The notes under the pieces were generated by a model. That model was not told the origin of the DNA, made no database searches, and worked only from the letters and a program-made list of their open reading frames with translations. DNA of 64,000 nucleotides, taken from the NCBI RefSeq assembly GCF_019218285.1, contig NZ_JAHUZG010000008.1, positions 62,001 through 126,000 on the forward strand. Direction: 5' to 3'. The translations under genes were made by a program, and so were the position numbers. Source of the DNA: Antarctobacter sediminis (GTDB lineage: Bacteria; Pseudomonadota; Alphaproteobacteria; Rhodobacterales; Rhodobacteraceae). This document shows positions 43,798 through 54,201 of this stretch, one piece after another. Within the stretch, counting starts at the first letter, position 1. Every line of letters starts with the position of its first letter.

Positions 43798-44559
43798 TTA
43801 CCAGGTCGCGCCCGGATAGGCGCGCTGCAACCACTGCATCTGTGTCAGCAGGTGGCCCAGGTGTTCCGAATGGCGGAAGCCGGTCTTGCCGCCGGAATGG
43901 GCGAAATTGCTGTCCGGAATGACCAGCGTCGCCTCGGCCATGACCTCGGTCACTGCCGCGTCATAGGCCGCGCGCAGGCTGGAGGGTTTCGGCGCGATCC
44001 CGGCCTCTGCCATGGCGTCGCCCACCGCATCGTCGGTGAACATCTCGCCCACGTAGGGCCACAGCAGGTCCAGCGCCGCCTGCATCCGGCGATGGCTTTC
44101 CGAGGTGCCGTCGCCCAGCCCGATCACCGTATCGCGCGAGCGTTCGACGTGATAGGTCACCTCTTTCACCGCCTTGGCCGCGATCCCGGCCACACGTTCG
44201 TCCGAGGACTCCATCAGCGCCTGCAACATCAGCAGATGCGCCTGATCGAACAGGTACTGCCGCATCATGGTCTGGCCGAAATCGCCGTTCGGCTGTTCCG
44301 CCAGCAAGACGTTGCGGAAATCCCATGCGTCGCGCAGCATCGCCAGATCATCGGCCGAGCGGCCCTCGCCCTCGACCTCTCCCGCCAATCCCAGCCACAT
44401 CTGCGTCTGGCCGATCAGGTCCAGCGCAGTATTGGCCAGCGCGATGTCCTCTTCCAGCACAGGGGCGTGGCCGCACCATTCGCTGACCCTGTGGCCAAGG
44501 ATCAGGGTGTTGTCCCCCATCCGGCACAGGAATTCAAAGAAAGCCTGATCTCGGGTCAT
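43798..44559 (-). CDS. paaC: PaaC: structural subunit of phenylacetyl-CoA 1,2-epoxidase
   Basis: A 253-residue ferritin-fold protein, with LCRMGDNTLILGHRVSEWCGHAP near the start and SNFAHSGGKTGFRHSEHLGHLL near the end. PaaC pairs with PaaA and does not carry the working iron site itself. The ATG overlaps the paaB stop as TGATG. The open frame extends far upstream across paaB and is not used. Confidence 0.95.
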   Translation of the reverse strand: MTRDQAFFEFLCRMGDNTLILGHRVSEWCGHAPVLEEDIALANTALDLIGQTQMWLGLAGEVEGEGRSADDLAMLRDAWDFRNVLLAEQPNGDFGQTMMRQYLFDQAHLLMLQALMESSDERVAGIAAKAVKEVTYHVERSRDTVIGLGDGTSESHRRMQAALDLLWPYVGEMFTDDAVGDAMAEAGIAPKPSSLRAAYDAAVTEVMAEATLVIPDSNFAHSGGKTGFRHSEHLGHLLTQMQWLQRAYPGATW

Positions 44560-44897
44560 CACATGGCCCCCACTTCTTCGGGAATGTCGAAGAAGGTCGG
44601 GTGACGATAAACCTTGGACTCGGACGGCTCGTACAGCGGTCCTTTTTCCGACGGCGACGAGGCCGCGATATGGCGTGCTTCGACGACCCAGATGCTGACA
44701 CCCTCGTTGCGGCGGGTATAGACGTCGCGGGCGTTCTTGATCGCCATTTCCGCATCCGGCGCATGCAGCGACCCGACGTGGCGGTGGCTCATGCCGTGCT
44801 GACCACGGATGAAAACCTCCCACAGCGGCCATTCATGGCGCTTCGGTTTCATGGCTTGTTCCGGCGTGTCCGGATAGGCGGCGTTCGGAGAACTCAT
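44559..44897 (-). CDS. paaB: PaaB: small subunit of phenylacetyl-CoA 1,2-epoxidase
   Basis: A 112-residue protein matching the PaaB family in length and in EWPLWEVFIRGQHGMSHRHVGSLHAPD and the NARDVYTRRNEGVSIWVV segment. PaaB bridges PaaAC heterodimers in the multicomponent epoxidase that converts phenylacetyl-CoA to its ring-1,2-epoxide. Ends in a one-base overlap with paaC. Confidence 0.95.
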   Translation of the reverse strand: MSSPNAAYPDTPEQAMKPKRHEWPLWEVFIRGQHGMSHRHVGSLHAPDAEMAIKNARDVYTRRNEGVSIWVVEARHIAASSPSEKGPLYEPSESKVYRHPTFFDIPEEVGAM

Positions 44898-44930
44898 GTC
44901 ATCTTCCTCCCAAAATCAATCGCGGGGGCT

Positions 44931-44946
44931 CTGCGCCCCGGCGCAG
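44931..44946 (-). other. Small stem-loop between paaA and paaB
   Basis: CTGCGC and GCGCAG pair around CCCG in the 53-nt gap between paaA and paaB. It may tune the relative amount of the catalytic subunit. The sequence is short, so it could be chance in GC-rich DNA. Confidence 0.35.
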
Positions 44947-44950
44947 AAAC

Positions 44951-45928
44951 TCACTCGGCGGCAACCTTGCGTGCGGCCTTTTTCTCGGCATGGGCCAGCA
45001 GCCCGTCGCGCACCCATTTGCCGTCGTCCCAGGCCTTGTTCCGCGCGGCCAGCCGTTCGCGGTTGCAGGGGCCGTTGCCCTTGATGACGTCAAAGAACTC
45101 GGACCAGTCCGGCTCGGAGAAGTCGTAACCGCCCTTTTCCTCGTTCCATTTCAGGTTGTCGTCCGGCACGGTCAGGCCAAGGTATTCCGCCTGCGGCACC
45201 GTCTGGTCGACGAACTTCTGACGCAACTCGTCATTGGTGTTCATCTTGATCTTCCAGGCCATCGACTGCTCGGAATGCACGGATTCCTTGTCCGATGGGC
45301 CGAACATCATCAGCGAGGGATACCAGAAGCGGTTCAGCGCATCCTGCGCCATCTTCTTCTGCGAGGGTGTGCCCTTGGCCATCTTCATCATGATGTCATA
45401 GCCCTGCCGCTGGTGGAAAGACTCCTCCTTGCAGATGCGGATCATCGCCCGGCTGTAGGGGCCGAATGACGTCCGCTGCAACGGCACCTGGTTCATGATT
45501 GCCGCGCCATCGACCAGCCAGCCGACCGCGCCCATATCGGCCCATGTCAGCGTCGGATAGTTGAAGATCGACGAATATTTCATCCGCCCGTCCAACAGCA
45601 TCTCGGTGATCTCGTCGCGGGTCACGCCCAGCGTTTCCGCCGCGCAATACAGGTACAGCCCATGCCCTGCCTCGTCCTGCACCTTGGCCAGCAGGATCGC
45701 CTTGCGTTCCAGCGTCGGCGCGCGGGTGATCCAATTACCCTCGGGCAGCTGGCCCACGATTTCAGAATGCGCGTGCTGGCCGATCTGGCGGATCAGCGTC
45801 TTGCGATAGCCCAGCGGCATCCAGTCCTTGGGCTCGATCTTTTCGCCCGCGTCGATGCGCGCCTGAAAGGCGGCCAGCTTCTCGGGATCTTCCTGCGTCG
45901 CTTCGGATTTCACCATCTGTGCGTACAT
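44951..45928 (-). CDS. paaA: PaaA: catalytic di-iron subunit of phenylacetyl-CoA 1,2-epoxidase
   Basis: A 325-residue ferritin-fold oxygenase subunit. The two E-x2-H iron motifs are seen in [13 protein letters not shown] and [13 protein letters not shown]. Other family signatures are [17 protein letters not shown] and [22 protein letters not shown]. It activates oxygen and epoxidises the aromatic ring of phenylacetyl-CoA. It follows the thiolase gene after 24 nt and leads paaBCDE, the usual order. Confidence 0.96.
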   Translation of the reverse strand: MYAQMVKSEATQEDPEKLAAFQARIDAGEKIEPKDWMPLGYRKTLIRQIGQHAHSEIVGQLPEGNWITRAPTLERKAILLAKVQDEAGHGLYLYCAAETLGVTRDEITEMLLDGRMKYSSIFNYPTLTWADMGAVGWLVDGAAIMNQVPLQRTSFGPYSRAMIRICKEESFHQRQGYDIMMKMAKGTPSQKKMAQDALNRFWYPSLMMFGPSDKESVHSEQSMAWKIKMNTNDELRQKFVDQTVPQAEYLGLTVPDDNLKWNEEKGGYDFSEPDWSEFFDVIKGNGPCNRERLAARNKAWDDGKWVRDGLLAHAEKKAARKVAAE

Positions 45929-45952
45929 GTCAGAGCCTCCCTGCTCGTGTTC

Positions 45953-47155
45953 TCAAACCCGTTCCAGCACGATTGCCGCGCCCTGCCCCACGCCCACGCA
46001 CATCGTACACAGCGCATAACGCCCGCCAGAGCGTTTCAGCTGATGCGCCGCGGTCAGGACAAGGCGTGCGCCCGACATGCCCAGCGGATGGCCCAGCGCG
46101 ATGGCACCGCCCTGCGCGTTCACGCGCGGGTCGTCATCGGCAACGCCGAGGTCCCGCAGCGTGGCAAGCCCCTGGCTGGCGAAGGCTTCGTTCAATTCTA
46201 TCACATCCATCTGGTCGATGGTCAGGCCAAGGCGGTCCAGCACCTTGCGGCTGGCGGGCACTGGGCCGATGCCCATGATGCGCGGGGCCACCCCGGCCGA
46301 GGCCATGCCCAGCACGCGTGCCATCGGCGTCAGCCCCTGAGCCTCCGCCGCCGCGCCCGAGGCCAGCAACAGCGCCGCCGCCCCGTCGTTCACGCCGCTG
46401 GCATTGCCCGCGGTGACACTCAGGTCGGGGCCGTTCACGCCCTTCAGCTTGCCCAGCTTTTCCGCCGTGGTGCCGGGACGCGGGTGTTCGTCCGTGTCGA
46501 CGATGAGGGGATCGCCCTTGCGCTGCGGCACCTCGACCGGAACGATCTCATCCGCGAACAGCCCTGCTGCCTGCGCCGCCTCCCAACGGGCCTGCGACCG
46601 CGCGGCAAAGGCATCCTGATCGGCGCGGCTGACGTTGAAATCGGCGGCCACGTTGTCGGCGGTCTCGGGCATGGAATCCGTGCCGTACATCGCCTTCATC
46701 CTTGGGTTCACGAAACGCCAGCCGATGGTCGTGTCATAGACCGCATTGGCGCGTGTAAAGGCGCTGGTGGCCTTGGGCATCACGAAAGGCGCGCGGCTCA
46801 TGCTTTCGACGCCGCCGGCGATGGTCAGGTCATAGTCGCCCGCCTTGATCCCCCGTGCGGCGAAACCCACCGCGTCCATGCCACTGGCGCAAAGGCGGTT
46901 CACCGTGGTGCCGGGCACTCCCTCGGGCAGGCCCGCCAATAGTGCTGCCATGCGTGCGACATTGCGGTTATCCTCACCCGCCTGGTTGGCCGAGCCATAG
47001 ATCACCTCGTCCACGGCGCTCCAGTCGACCGACGGGTTGCGCGCCATCAGCGCCGCGATCGGCAAGGCCGCCAGATCATCCGCACGGACCGAAGACAGGG
47101 CCCCACCATAGCGCCCGATCGGAGTCCGCACCCCGTCACAGATGAAAGCATCCAT
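45953..47155 (-). CDS. paaJ: PaaJ/PcaF: 3-oxoadipyl-CoA thiolase
   Basis: A 400-residue thiolase. The acyl-accepting Cys is C89 in [21 protein letters not shown]; the C-terminal HPLGMSGAR and the CVGVGQGAA loop with the second Cys are intact. It cleaves 3-oxoadipyl-CoA to succinyl-CoA and acetyl-CoA, the last step of phenylacetate (and beta-ketoadipate) breakdown. The start at 47155 matches the typical MDAFICDG(V/I)[12 protein letters not shown] opening; ATG 47164 is too close to GGGAGGA. It is the first gene of the cluster, behind a PaaR-type operator. Confidence 0.93.
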   Translation of the reverse strand: MDAFICDGVRTPIGRYGGALSSVRADDLAALPIAALMARNPSVDWSAVDEVIYGSANQAGEDNRNVARMAALLAGLPEGVPGTTVNRLCASGMDAVGFAARGIKAGDYDLTIAGGVESMSRAPFVMPKATSAFTRANAVYDTTIGWRFVNPRMKAMYGTDSMPETADNVAADFNVSRADQDAFAARSQARWEAAQAAGLFADEIVPVEVPQRKGDPLIVDTDEHPRPGTTAEKLGKLKGVNGPDLSVTAGNASGVNDGAAALLLASGAAAEAQGLTPMARVLGMASAGVAPRIMGIGPVPASRKVLDRLGLTIDQMDVIELNEAFASQGLATLRDLGVADDDPRVNAQGGAIALGHPLGMSGARLVLTAAHQLKRSGGRYALCTMCVGVGQGAAIVLERV

Positions 47156-47176
47156 AGGCGACATTCCTCCCATTAA

Positions 47177-47193
47177 TCGACCATGCGGTCGGA
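47177..47193 (-). promoter_or_regulatory. Candidate PaaR operator upstream of paaJ
   Basis: On the minus strand the site reads CCGACC-GCAT-GGTC-GA-TTAAT (full extent 47172-47192), 16-37 bp before the paaJ start, so a bound repressor would block transcription or initiation. It matches the site upstream of the TetR gene at 15 of the fixed positions. Confidence 0.6.
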
Positions 47194-47225
47194 ATACGAC
47201 AGACCGGAGATTCGCGCAAGGAAAA

Positions 47226-47260
47226 GTTACAGCAATTCGCCAACCTTGATTTTCTGTAAC
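47226..47260. promoter_or_regulatory. Inverted repeat GTTACAG-N21-CTGTAAC in the paaJ upstream region
   Basis: Two perfect 7-bp arms 21 nt apart, in the 314-nt gap between paaJ and the molybdenum hydroxylase genes. Spacing of about two helical turns would suit a second regulator such as PaaX, but no consensus can be confirmed. The rest of this gap shows only the downstream terminator at 47415. Confidence 0.35.
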
Positions 47261-47414
47261 GCTTTGCGCGCCTCCCTTCCTTTCACGCTGACCTGCCAAA
47301 CCTGTTCACGCAAGCCCGAGCTGCAAAGTCCAAACGGCGCGCCAGCGCCGTTCCGGGGACGGTGGGCCGGGCGATATCGGCGCGATAGCGCCGAGGAGCG
47401 CCGCCCCCGGCCAC

Positions 47415-47443
47415 GAAAAAACCCGCCCCCTCGCAGGGGCGGG
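47415..47443 (-). terminator. Rho-independent terminator of the molybdenum hydroxylase operon
   Basis: CCCGCCCC (47422-47429) and GGGGCGGG (47436-47443) form an 8-bp GC stem with a 6-nt loop, followed on the minus strand by a run of six to seven Ts. It lies 27 nt downstream of the stop at 47470. Confidence 0.8.
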
Positions 47444-47469
47444 CCTCGTTTCAAGCAATCGCAAACGTA

Positions 47470-49650
47470 TCAGACGAAGTTGACGCCGGAGTTCACCATC
47501 GGCAGTTCCAGCACCCGTGGACCACCTGATGCGGCGATGGCATTGGCCAGCGCCGGACCTGCCGGCGGCGTGCCCGGTTCGCCCACACCCGAAGGCGCCT
47601 CGGTCGAGGGCACGATATGCACCTCGATGGCGCCGATATCGCTGATCCGCAGCGGCTCGTAGTCGGGGAAGTTGTACTGATCCACCACGCCTTCAGTCAG
47701 CGTGATCTCGTCCCGCATGATGTGACCGATGCCATAGCCGATGCCGCCCTCCATCTGGGCCTTGATCACGTCCGGGTTCACCGGGATGCCGCAATCCACC
47801 GCACAGGTGACCTTTTCGATCTTCACACCGTCGTCGGCGGACCCCGAGATCTCGACCACCTCGGCCACATAGCTGCCAAAGGACTTGTGCACGGCAATGC
47901 CCTGCGCACGGCCTTCGGGCGCAGCCCCCCAGCCCGCTTTTTCGGCGGCCAGTTCCAATACGCCAGCCACGCGGCGCTGATCGGCACCCTCGCCTTTCAG
48001 ATAGTCCAGACGGAACGCCACCGGATCACGGTTGGCGGCGGCTGCGGCCTCGTCCATCATCGTCTCGATGACATAGGCCGTATGGGTGTTGCCGACCGAA
48101 CGCCACCACAGGACCGAGGTCGCCTTGGCCACATCGGTCAGGCCGACGAACATGCCCGGCAGCGCATAGGGCGTGTCCGGCAGGCTTTCCAGCGCCGAAT
48201 GGTCGACACCATCCTGTACCATCATCGCTTCGAACGAGGTGCCTTTCATGATCGACTGTGCCGCGACGCGGTGATCCCAGCCGACGATGCCGCCGTCGGC
48301 GTCCAGACCCACGCGCACGCGGTGCGCCACTGCGGGGCGATAGTATCCGCCCGTCACATCATCCTCGCGCGACCAGACCAGCTTGACCGGGCGCGTCCGG
48401 TCGGTGACCGCAAAGGCCAGCGCCGCCTCGACCTGATAGTCCGCCGTCGGCGTGGCGCGACGGCCAAAGGATCCGCCCGCGAACATCGTGTGCACCTGCA
48501 CCTTGTCCATCGGCAGCTCAAGGATGCTCGACAGCGCCATATGCGGCCCCGTCGGCATCTGTGCGCCGTCGTGCAGGATCACCCCGCCATCGGCTGTCGG
48601 CTCGATGGTACAGGTCAACGGCTCCATCGGCGCATGGGCCAGCAGCGGGAAATAGTAGGTCCGGTCGACAACCGTTTCGGCCCCGTCCAGCGCCGCCGAG
48701 GTCACCGACAGGTCCGCGCCGGTCACGTTGTATTCCGGATCGGCGTTCACCGCCGCAATCAGCTGGTCCTTCACCTCCGAGCTGGAGCGCATTTCAGCGG
48801 CGGAATCGTCCCATTCGATCTCCAGCGCCTCGCGCGCCTGGAACGCGGCCCAGGTGGTTTCCGCGAAGACCACGACACCGGCCTTGTTCGGCAGGATGGC
48901 CGAACGGATATAGCCCTTGATCCCCTGTGCGCCGCTGTCGTCAAAGCCGACCGCAAGGCCACCCATGCGCGGCGTGCGCTGGATCACCGCAACCATCTGG
49001 TTGTCCAGCTGCATGTCCATGGCAAACATGGCCTTGCCGGTGGTCTTGGCCCCGTTGTCCATGCGCTTGACCGCCGGGTTTCCGATCAGTGTGAACTCGG
49101 ACGGGTCTTTCAGGCGCGGTTCGGCGGGAACCTCCATCGCGGCAGCGGCGGCCACGAACTCGCCCAGCGGGGCGGATTGACCCGCGCCGGAAATCACGCC
49201 TTCCGACAGGCTCAGCTCACCGGCATCCACGCCCCATGCCTTCGCGGCGGCCTGAATCAGCATCTCGCGCGCGGCGGCGCCGGCGGTGCGATACTGCGTG
49301 AACGAGTTCGCCATGGCAGTGGACCCGCCGGTGCCCTGGAACGGGCCGAAGAACAGGTTGTTGTACAGCTCGGGGTTCGACGGCGCGAAATCAAAATCGA
49401 TCTGCTCCATCGTCACGCCCAGTTCCTCGGCGATCAGCGTGGTCAGGCCGGTCGACGGCCCCTGCCCCATTTCAAAATGCTTGACGATGGCGGTCACACG
49501 GCCATCCGCATCGATCCTGACGAATGGCGTCAGCATCGACGGTTCGCCACCGGCGGCCAGCGCACCATCGGGACGGGCGCCGATGTACAGAACGGCAGCG
49601 GCGGCAGCGGCCCCTTTCAGGAACCCGCGACGGGAAGTGTTCAGGGTCAT
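47470..49650 (-). CDS. Molybdenum hydroxylase large subunit, IorB-like (isoquinoline 1-oxidoreductase family)
   Basis: A 726-residue molybdopterin-binding subunit of the xanthine oxidase superfamily. A Tat signal is clear at the N-terminus (TSRRGFLKGAAAAAAVLYIG), so the enzyme acts in the periplasm. Further features are EMGQGPSTGLTTLIAEELG, the FFGPFQGTGGSTAMANSF loop and the C-terminal GVGEPGTPPAGPALANAI, with a Glu that activates the substrate. IorAB-type enzymes hydroxylate N-heterocycles or oxidise aldehydes with a cytochrome as acceptor. The substrate here is unknown, and no cytochrome subunit gene is adjacent. One base separates it from the small subunit gene. Confidence 0.9.
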   Translation of the reverse strand: MTLNTSRRGFLKGAAAAAAVLYIGARPDGALAAGGEPSMLTPFVRIDADGRVTAIVKHFEMGQGPSTGLTTLIAEELGVTMEQIDFDFAPSNPELYNNLFFGPFQGTGGSTAMANSFTQYRTAGAAAREMLIQAAAKAWGVDAGELSLSEGVISGAGQSAPLGEFVAAAAAMEVPAEPRLKDPSEFTLIGNPAVKRMDNGAKTTGKAMFAMDMQLDNQMVAVIQRTPRMGGLAVGFDDSGAQGIKGYIRSAILPNKAGVVVFAETTWAAFQAREALEIEWDDSAAEMRSSSEVKDQLIAAVNADPEYNVTGADLSVTSAALDGAETVVDRTYYFPLLAHAPMEPLTCTIEPTADGGVILHDGAQMPTGPHMALSSILELPMDKVQVHTMFAGGSFGRRATPTADYQVEAALAFAVTDRTRPVKLVWSREDDVTGGYYRPAVAHRVRVGLDADGGIVGWDHRVAAQSIMKGTSFEAMMVQDGVDHSALESLPDTPYALPGMFVGLTDVAKATSVLWWRSVGNTHTAYVIETMMDEAAAAANRDPVAFRLDYLKGEGADQRRVAGVLELAAEKAGWGAAPEGRAQGIAVHKSFGSYVAEVVEISGSADDGVKIEKVTCAVDCGIPVNPDVIKAQMEGGIGYGIGHIMRDEITLTEGVVDQYNFPDYEPLRISDIGAIEVHIVPSTEAPSGVGEPGTPPAGPALANAIAASGGPRVLELPMVNSGVNFV

Positions 49651-49651
49651 A

Positions 49652-50116
49652 TCAGGCCTCCAGGATTTCAGACGCGCGCTGAACAGCGGCGCGAATGCGC
49701 TGGTAGGTGGCGCAGCGGCAAGCGTTGCCCCACATGTAATTGTCGATTTCGTCGACGCTCGGCTTGGGGTTTTCGCTCAGCAGGCCAACGGCGGACATGA
49801 TCTGACCCGACTGGCAATAGCCGCACTGAACCACGTCCAGCTCGACCCAGGCTTTCTGGACCGCCGCGCCAACACGGGTGTCGGCCATGCCCTCGATGGT
49901 GCTGATCTCGGCACCTTCGACGTCTTCGATATAGGTCTGGCAGGACCGGACCGGCGCGCCATCCAGATGCACTGTACAGGCCCCGCACGAGGCAACCCCG
50001 CATCCGAATTTCGTTCCGGTCATTTTGAGTTCATCCCGGATCACCCAGAGCAAGGGTGTCCCGGGCTCGGCATCCACTTCGTGGGTGGTGCCATTCAGCT
50101 TCAGGGTAAAAGCCAT
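49652..50116 (-). CDS. Molybdenum hydroxylase small [2Fe-2S] subunit, IorA-like
   Basis: A 154-residue protein with two [2Fe-2S] clusters: plant-type ligands in FGCGVASCGACTVHLDG plus the Cys of VRSCQTY, and the helical cluster in CGYCQSGQIM and GNACRCATY. It relays electrons from the molybdenum site of the large subunit. It has no signal peptide and is probably exported together with the Tat-bearing partner. The frame is open upstream to 50173; ATG 50116 gives the standard MAFTLKLNG start. Confidence 0.92.
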   Translation of the reverse strand: MAFTLKLNGTTHEVDAEPGTPLLWVIRDELKMTGTKFGCGVASCGACTVHLDGAPVRSCQTYIEDVEGAEISTIEGMADTRVGAAVQKAWVELDVVQCGYCQSGQIMSAVGLLSENPKPSVDEIDNYMWGNACRCATYQRIRAAVQRASEILEA

Positions 50117-50150
50117 TGGAAATCTCCTGTTCGCGCTTGTTCGCCACGGT

Positions 50151-50172
50151 TGGTAAACTGGCGCGTTTACCA
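50151..50172. promoter_or_regulatory. Candidate TetR operator 1 (TGGTAAAC-N6-GTTTACCA)
   Basis: A perfect inverted repeat with 8-bp arms, 35 bp before the IorA-like start and within the divergent region shared with the TetR gene at 50256. Confidence 0.6.
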
Positions 50173-50193
50173 TAGCGACGCGCCCACAGGGTG

Positions 50194-50209
50194 TAAACTC
50201 AAAAGTTTA
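50194..50209. promoter_or_regulatory. Candidate TetR operator 2 (TAAACT-N4-AGTTTA)
   Basis: Perfect 6-bp arms with the same GTAAAC-like half-site as operator 1, 43 bp centre to centre from it and closer to the TetR gene. Two sites would allow joint control of both directions. Confidence 0.5.
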
Positions 50210-50255
50210 TGACACCAATTTGCGCTTGGCCGGAGGCAGGCATATATCTGGTCGC

Positions 50256-50873
50256 ATGAGTGATTGTTTCAAACCCCATGCCGGAAAATATGCCGCCATC
50301 ATCGAGGCGGCGGTTGCCGAATTCCAGGAAAAGGGGTTCGGGGCGGCCAGCATGGACCGTATCGCCGCACGCTCGGAAGTATCAAAGCGGACGCTCTATA
50401 AGTATTTCGAAAGCAAGGAAAACCTGTTCCGCTCGATTGTCGCGGAACTGTCGGAACGGTTCAGCGGCCTTTGCGAATTCGGTTATGTGCGAGGGCGCCC
50501 GATCCGTCAGCAATTGACTGATCTGGCCTGGGCCGAGGCGCGGCTTTTGCTGACCCCGGACGTGATCGCCATGGCGCGTATGATCATTTCGGAAACGCTG
50601 CGCAGCCCGGAACTTGCGGCAGAGGCGCAGGGCAAACTGGAACACTCGCCGGTTTTTGCCGAACTTCTGCGGGATGCCGGTGCCGACGGCGTTCTGAACA
50701 TCGACGATCCCGACGATGCCGCCAGCAACTTCCTTGCCCTGATCAAGTCGCGCGCCTTCTGGCCCGCCGTCATGACGGGCACCCAGGTCAGCGAGGAACG
50801 TATGGGCGAAATCGTCGAAAGCAGCGTCGATTTCATGCTTTGTCGCTATGGCGTGACACCACCGGCGATCTGA
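50256..50873 (+). CDS. TetR-family regulator divergent from the molybdenum hydroxylase
   Basis: A 205-residue protein. The DNA-binding domain has IIEAAVAEFQEKGFGAASMDRIAARSEVSKRTLYKYFESKENLF at about residues 14-56, and the C-terminal part resembles the AcrR-like TetR_C group. The ATG at 50256 lacks a strong ribosome-binding site; a TTG at 50220 is an alternative. Two palindromes in its upstream region, shared with the iorAB-like operon, make it the probable repressor of that operon and of itself. Confidence 0.85.
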   Translation: MSDCFKPHAGKYAAIIEAAVAEFQEKGFGAASMDRIAARSEVSKRTLYKYFESKENLFRSIVAELSERFSGLCEFGYVRGRPIRQQLTDLAWAEARLLLTPDVIAMARMIISETLRSPELAAEAQGKLEHSPVFAELLRDAGADGVLNIDDPDDAASNFLALIKSRAFWPAVMTGTQVSEERMGEIVESSVDFMLCRYGVTPPAI

Positions 50874-50894
50874 CCCCAACAGACCCCAACGCAA

Positions 50895-50922
50895 AAGGCG
50901 CCCCGGTCCCCCGAGGCGCCTT
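50895..50922. terminator. Bidirectional terminator between TetR gene and katG
   Basis: AAGGCGCC (50895-50902) pairs with GGCGCCTT (50915-50922) over a 12-nt loop, in the 70-nt gap between two convergent genes, with T-rich sequence after it on the plus strand and AAAA before it, which is a T-run on the minus strand. Confidence 0.7.
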
Positions 50923-50943
50923 CGTTCTTTCACCGCGTTCAGA

Positions 50944-53121
<2,178 letters not shown>

Positions 53122-53307
53122 TCATGAAGGTCAGTCCGGGCCACCCCGGCCCGTCCCTTGTGTCTCAATCGGGGGTGGATCCAAGCGACCACGCGGCGTT
53201 CTCCGGCCGGTTCGGCGACTCGCATCCGCCACTCCCTAGAATCTTTCTAACAAGCAGAATCCATATCCTTAAGTTGTATTTTCTCATCACCATCATAACT
53301 TCCGCCT

Positions 53308-54201
53308 ATGAAGAATCTTACGCTCCGCCAACTCCGTTATTTCGAGGCGCTAGCCCGCCACGGCCATTTCGGACGGGCCGCCGCCGCCTGTTCCGTGTCA
53401 CAGCCTGCGCTTTCGGTTCAGATCCGCGATCTGGAAACGGATCTGGGTGCGCCCCTGTTCGAACGCACCGCACGTCAGGTGCGCCTGACCGCATTGGGAG
53501 AAGCCTGCCTGACACGCGCCGTCGACATCCTTCGGGCGGTCGATGAGTTTCAGGATCTTGCCCGGGCGGCGCAGGGTGATCTGGTCGGGCGCTTGCGGCT
53601 GGGGGTGATCCCCACCGTCGCGCCCTATCTGCTGCCAGCGCTGTTCGCGGAACTGAATGCCAGCCACGCAGGGCTTGACCTGCATGTGCGCGAAACGCTG
53701 ACGCCACGCCTGCTGACCGAATTGCAGGACGGCAAGATCGACGCGGCCATCCTTGCCCTCCCGGTTGGCGAACCGGGCCTGCAAGAGGTCGCGCTGTTCG
53801 AGGAACGTTTTGTCTTTGTCCGGCCAGAGGCCGAGGCCGAGGCCCCCGTGCCCGATGGCGAGGCGCTGCAAAAGATGCGCCTGCTGTTGCTGGAAGAAGG
53901 GCATTGCTTTCGCGATCAGGCACTGAGTTTTTGCAAGCTCAGCACCGCCACGCCCCGCGACGGGCTGGACGGGTCATCGCTTACGACGCTGGTCCAGATG
54001 GTTGGCGCCGGGCTGGGGGTGACGCTGATCCCGGAAATGGCGGTGCCGGTGGAAACCCCGTCGGCTCGGGTGGCGGTCGCGCCCTTTGCCGATCCCCAGC
54101 CGTCACGCACCATAGGCATGGTCTGGCGGCGTTCGAACCCGCTGACGGATCAGTTCATGCGCCTTGCCGACAGTGTGCGGCACGCCGCGGGCGCGAATTA
54201 A
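53308..54201 (+). CDS. oxyR: OxyR: peroxide-sensing LysR regulator
   Basis: A 297-residue LysR protein with helix-turn-helix HFGRAAAACSVSQPALSVQIRDLE. The redox pair is conserved: C200 in EEGHC and C209 in ALSFC, in the same GHC-x-RDQA-x3-C context as the C199/C208 pair of E. coli OxyR, so it should form an activating disulfide with peroxide. It faces katG. Its stop shares a TTAA with the convergent mct gene. Confidence 0.95.
   Translation: MKNLTLRQLRYFEALARHGHFGRAAAACSVSQPALSVQIRDLETDLGAPLFERTARQVRLTALGEACLTRAVDILRAVDEFQDLARAAQGDLVGRLRLGVIPTVAPYLLPALFAELNASHAGLDLHVRETLTPRLLTELQDGKIDAAILALPVGEPGLQEVALFEERFVFVRPEAEAEAPVPDGEALQKMRLLLLEEGHCFRDQALSFCKLSTATPRDGLDGSSLTTLVQMVGAGLGVTLIPEMAVPVETPSARVAVAPFADPQPSRTIGMVWRRSNPLTDQFMRLADSVRHAAGAN

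Noticed and set aside
47227-47454. Short minus-strand frame of 75 codons in the paaJ upstream gap
   Set aside because: Arg/Gly-rich product without ribosome-binding site; it runs through the terminator stem at 47422-47443.
47617-49800. 727-codon open frame antisense to the molybdenum hydroxylase genes
   Set aside because: Same effect of high GC at third codon positions; no ribosome-binding site, no domain, and it overlaps a complete known enzyme.
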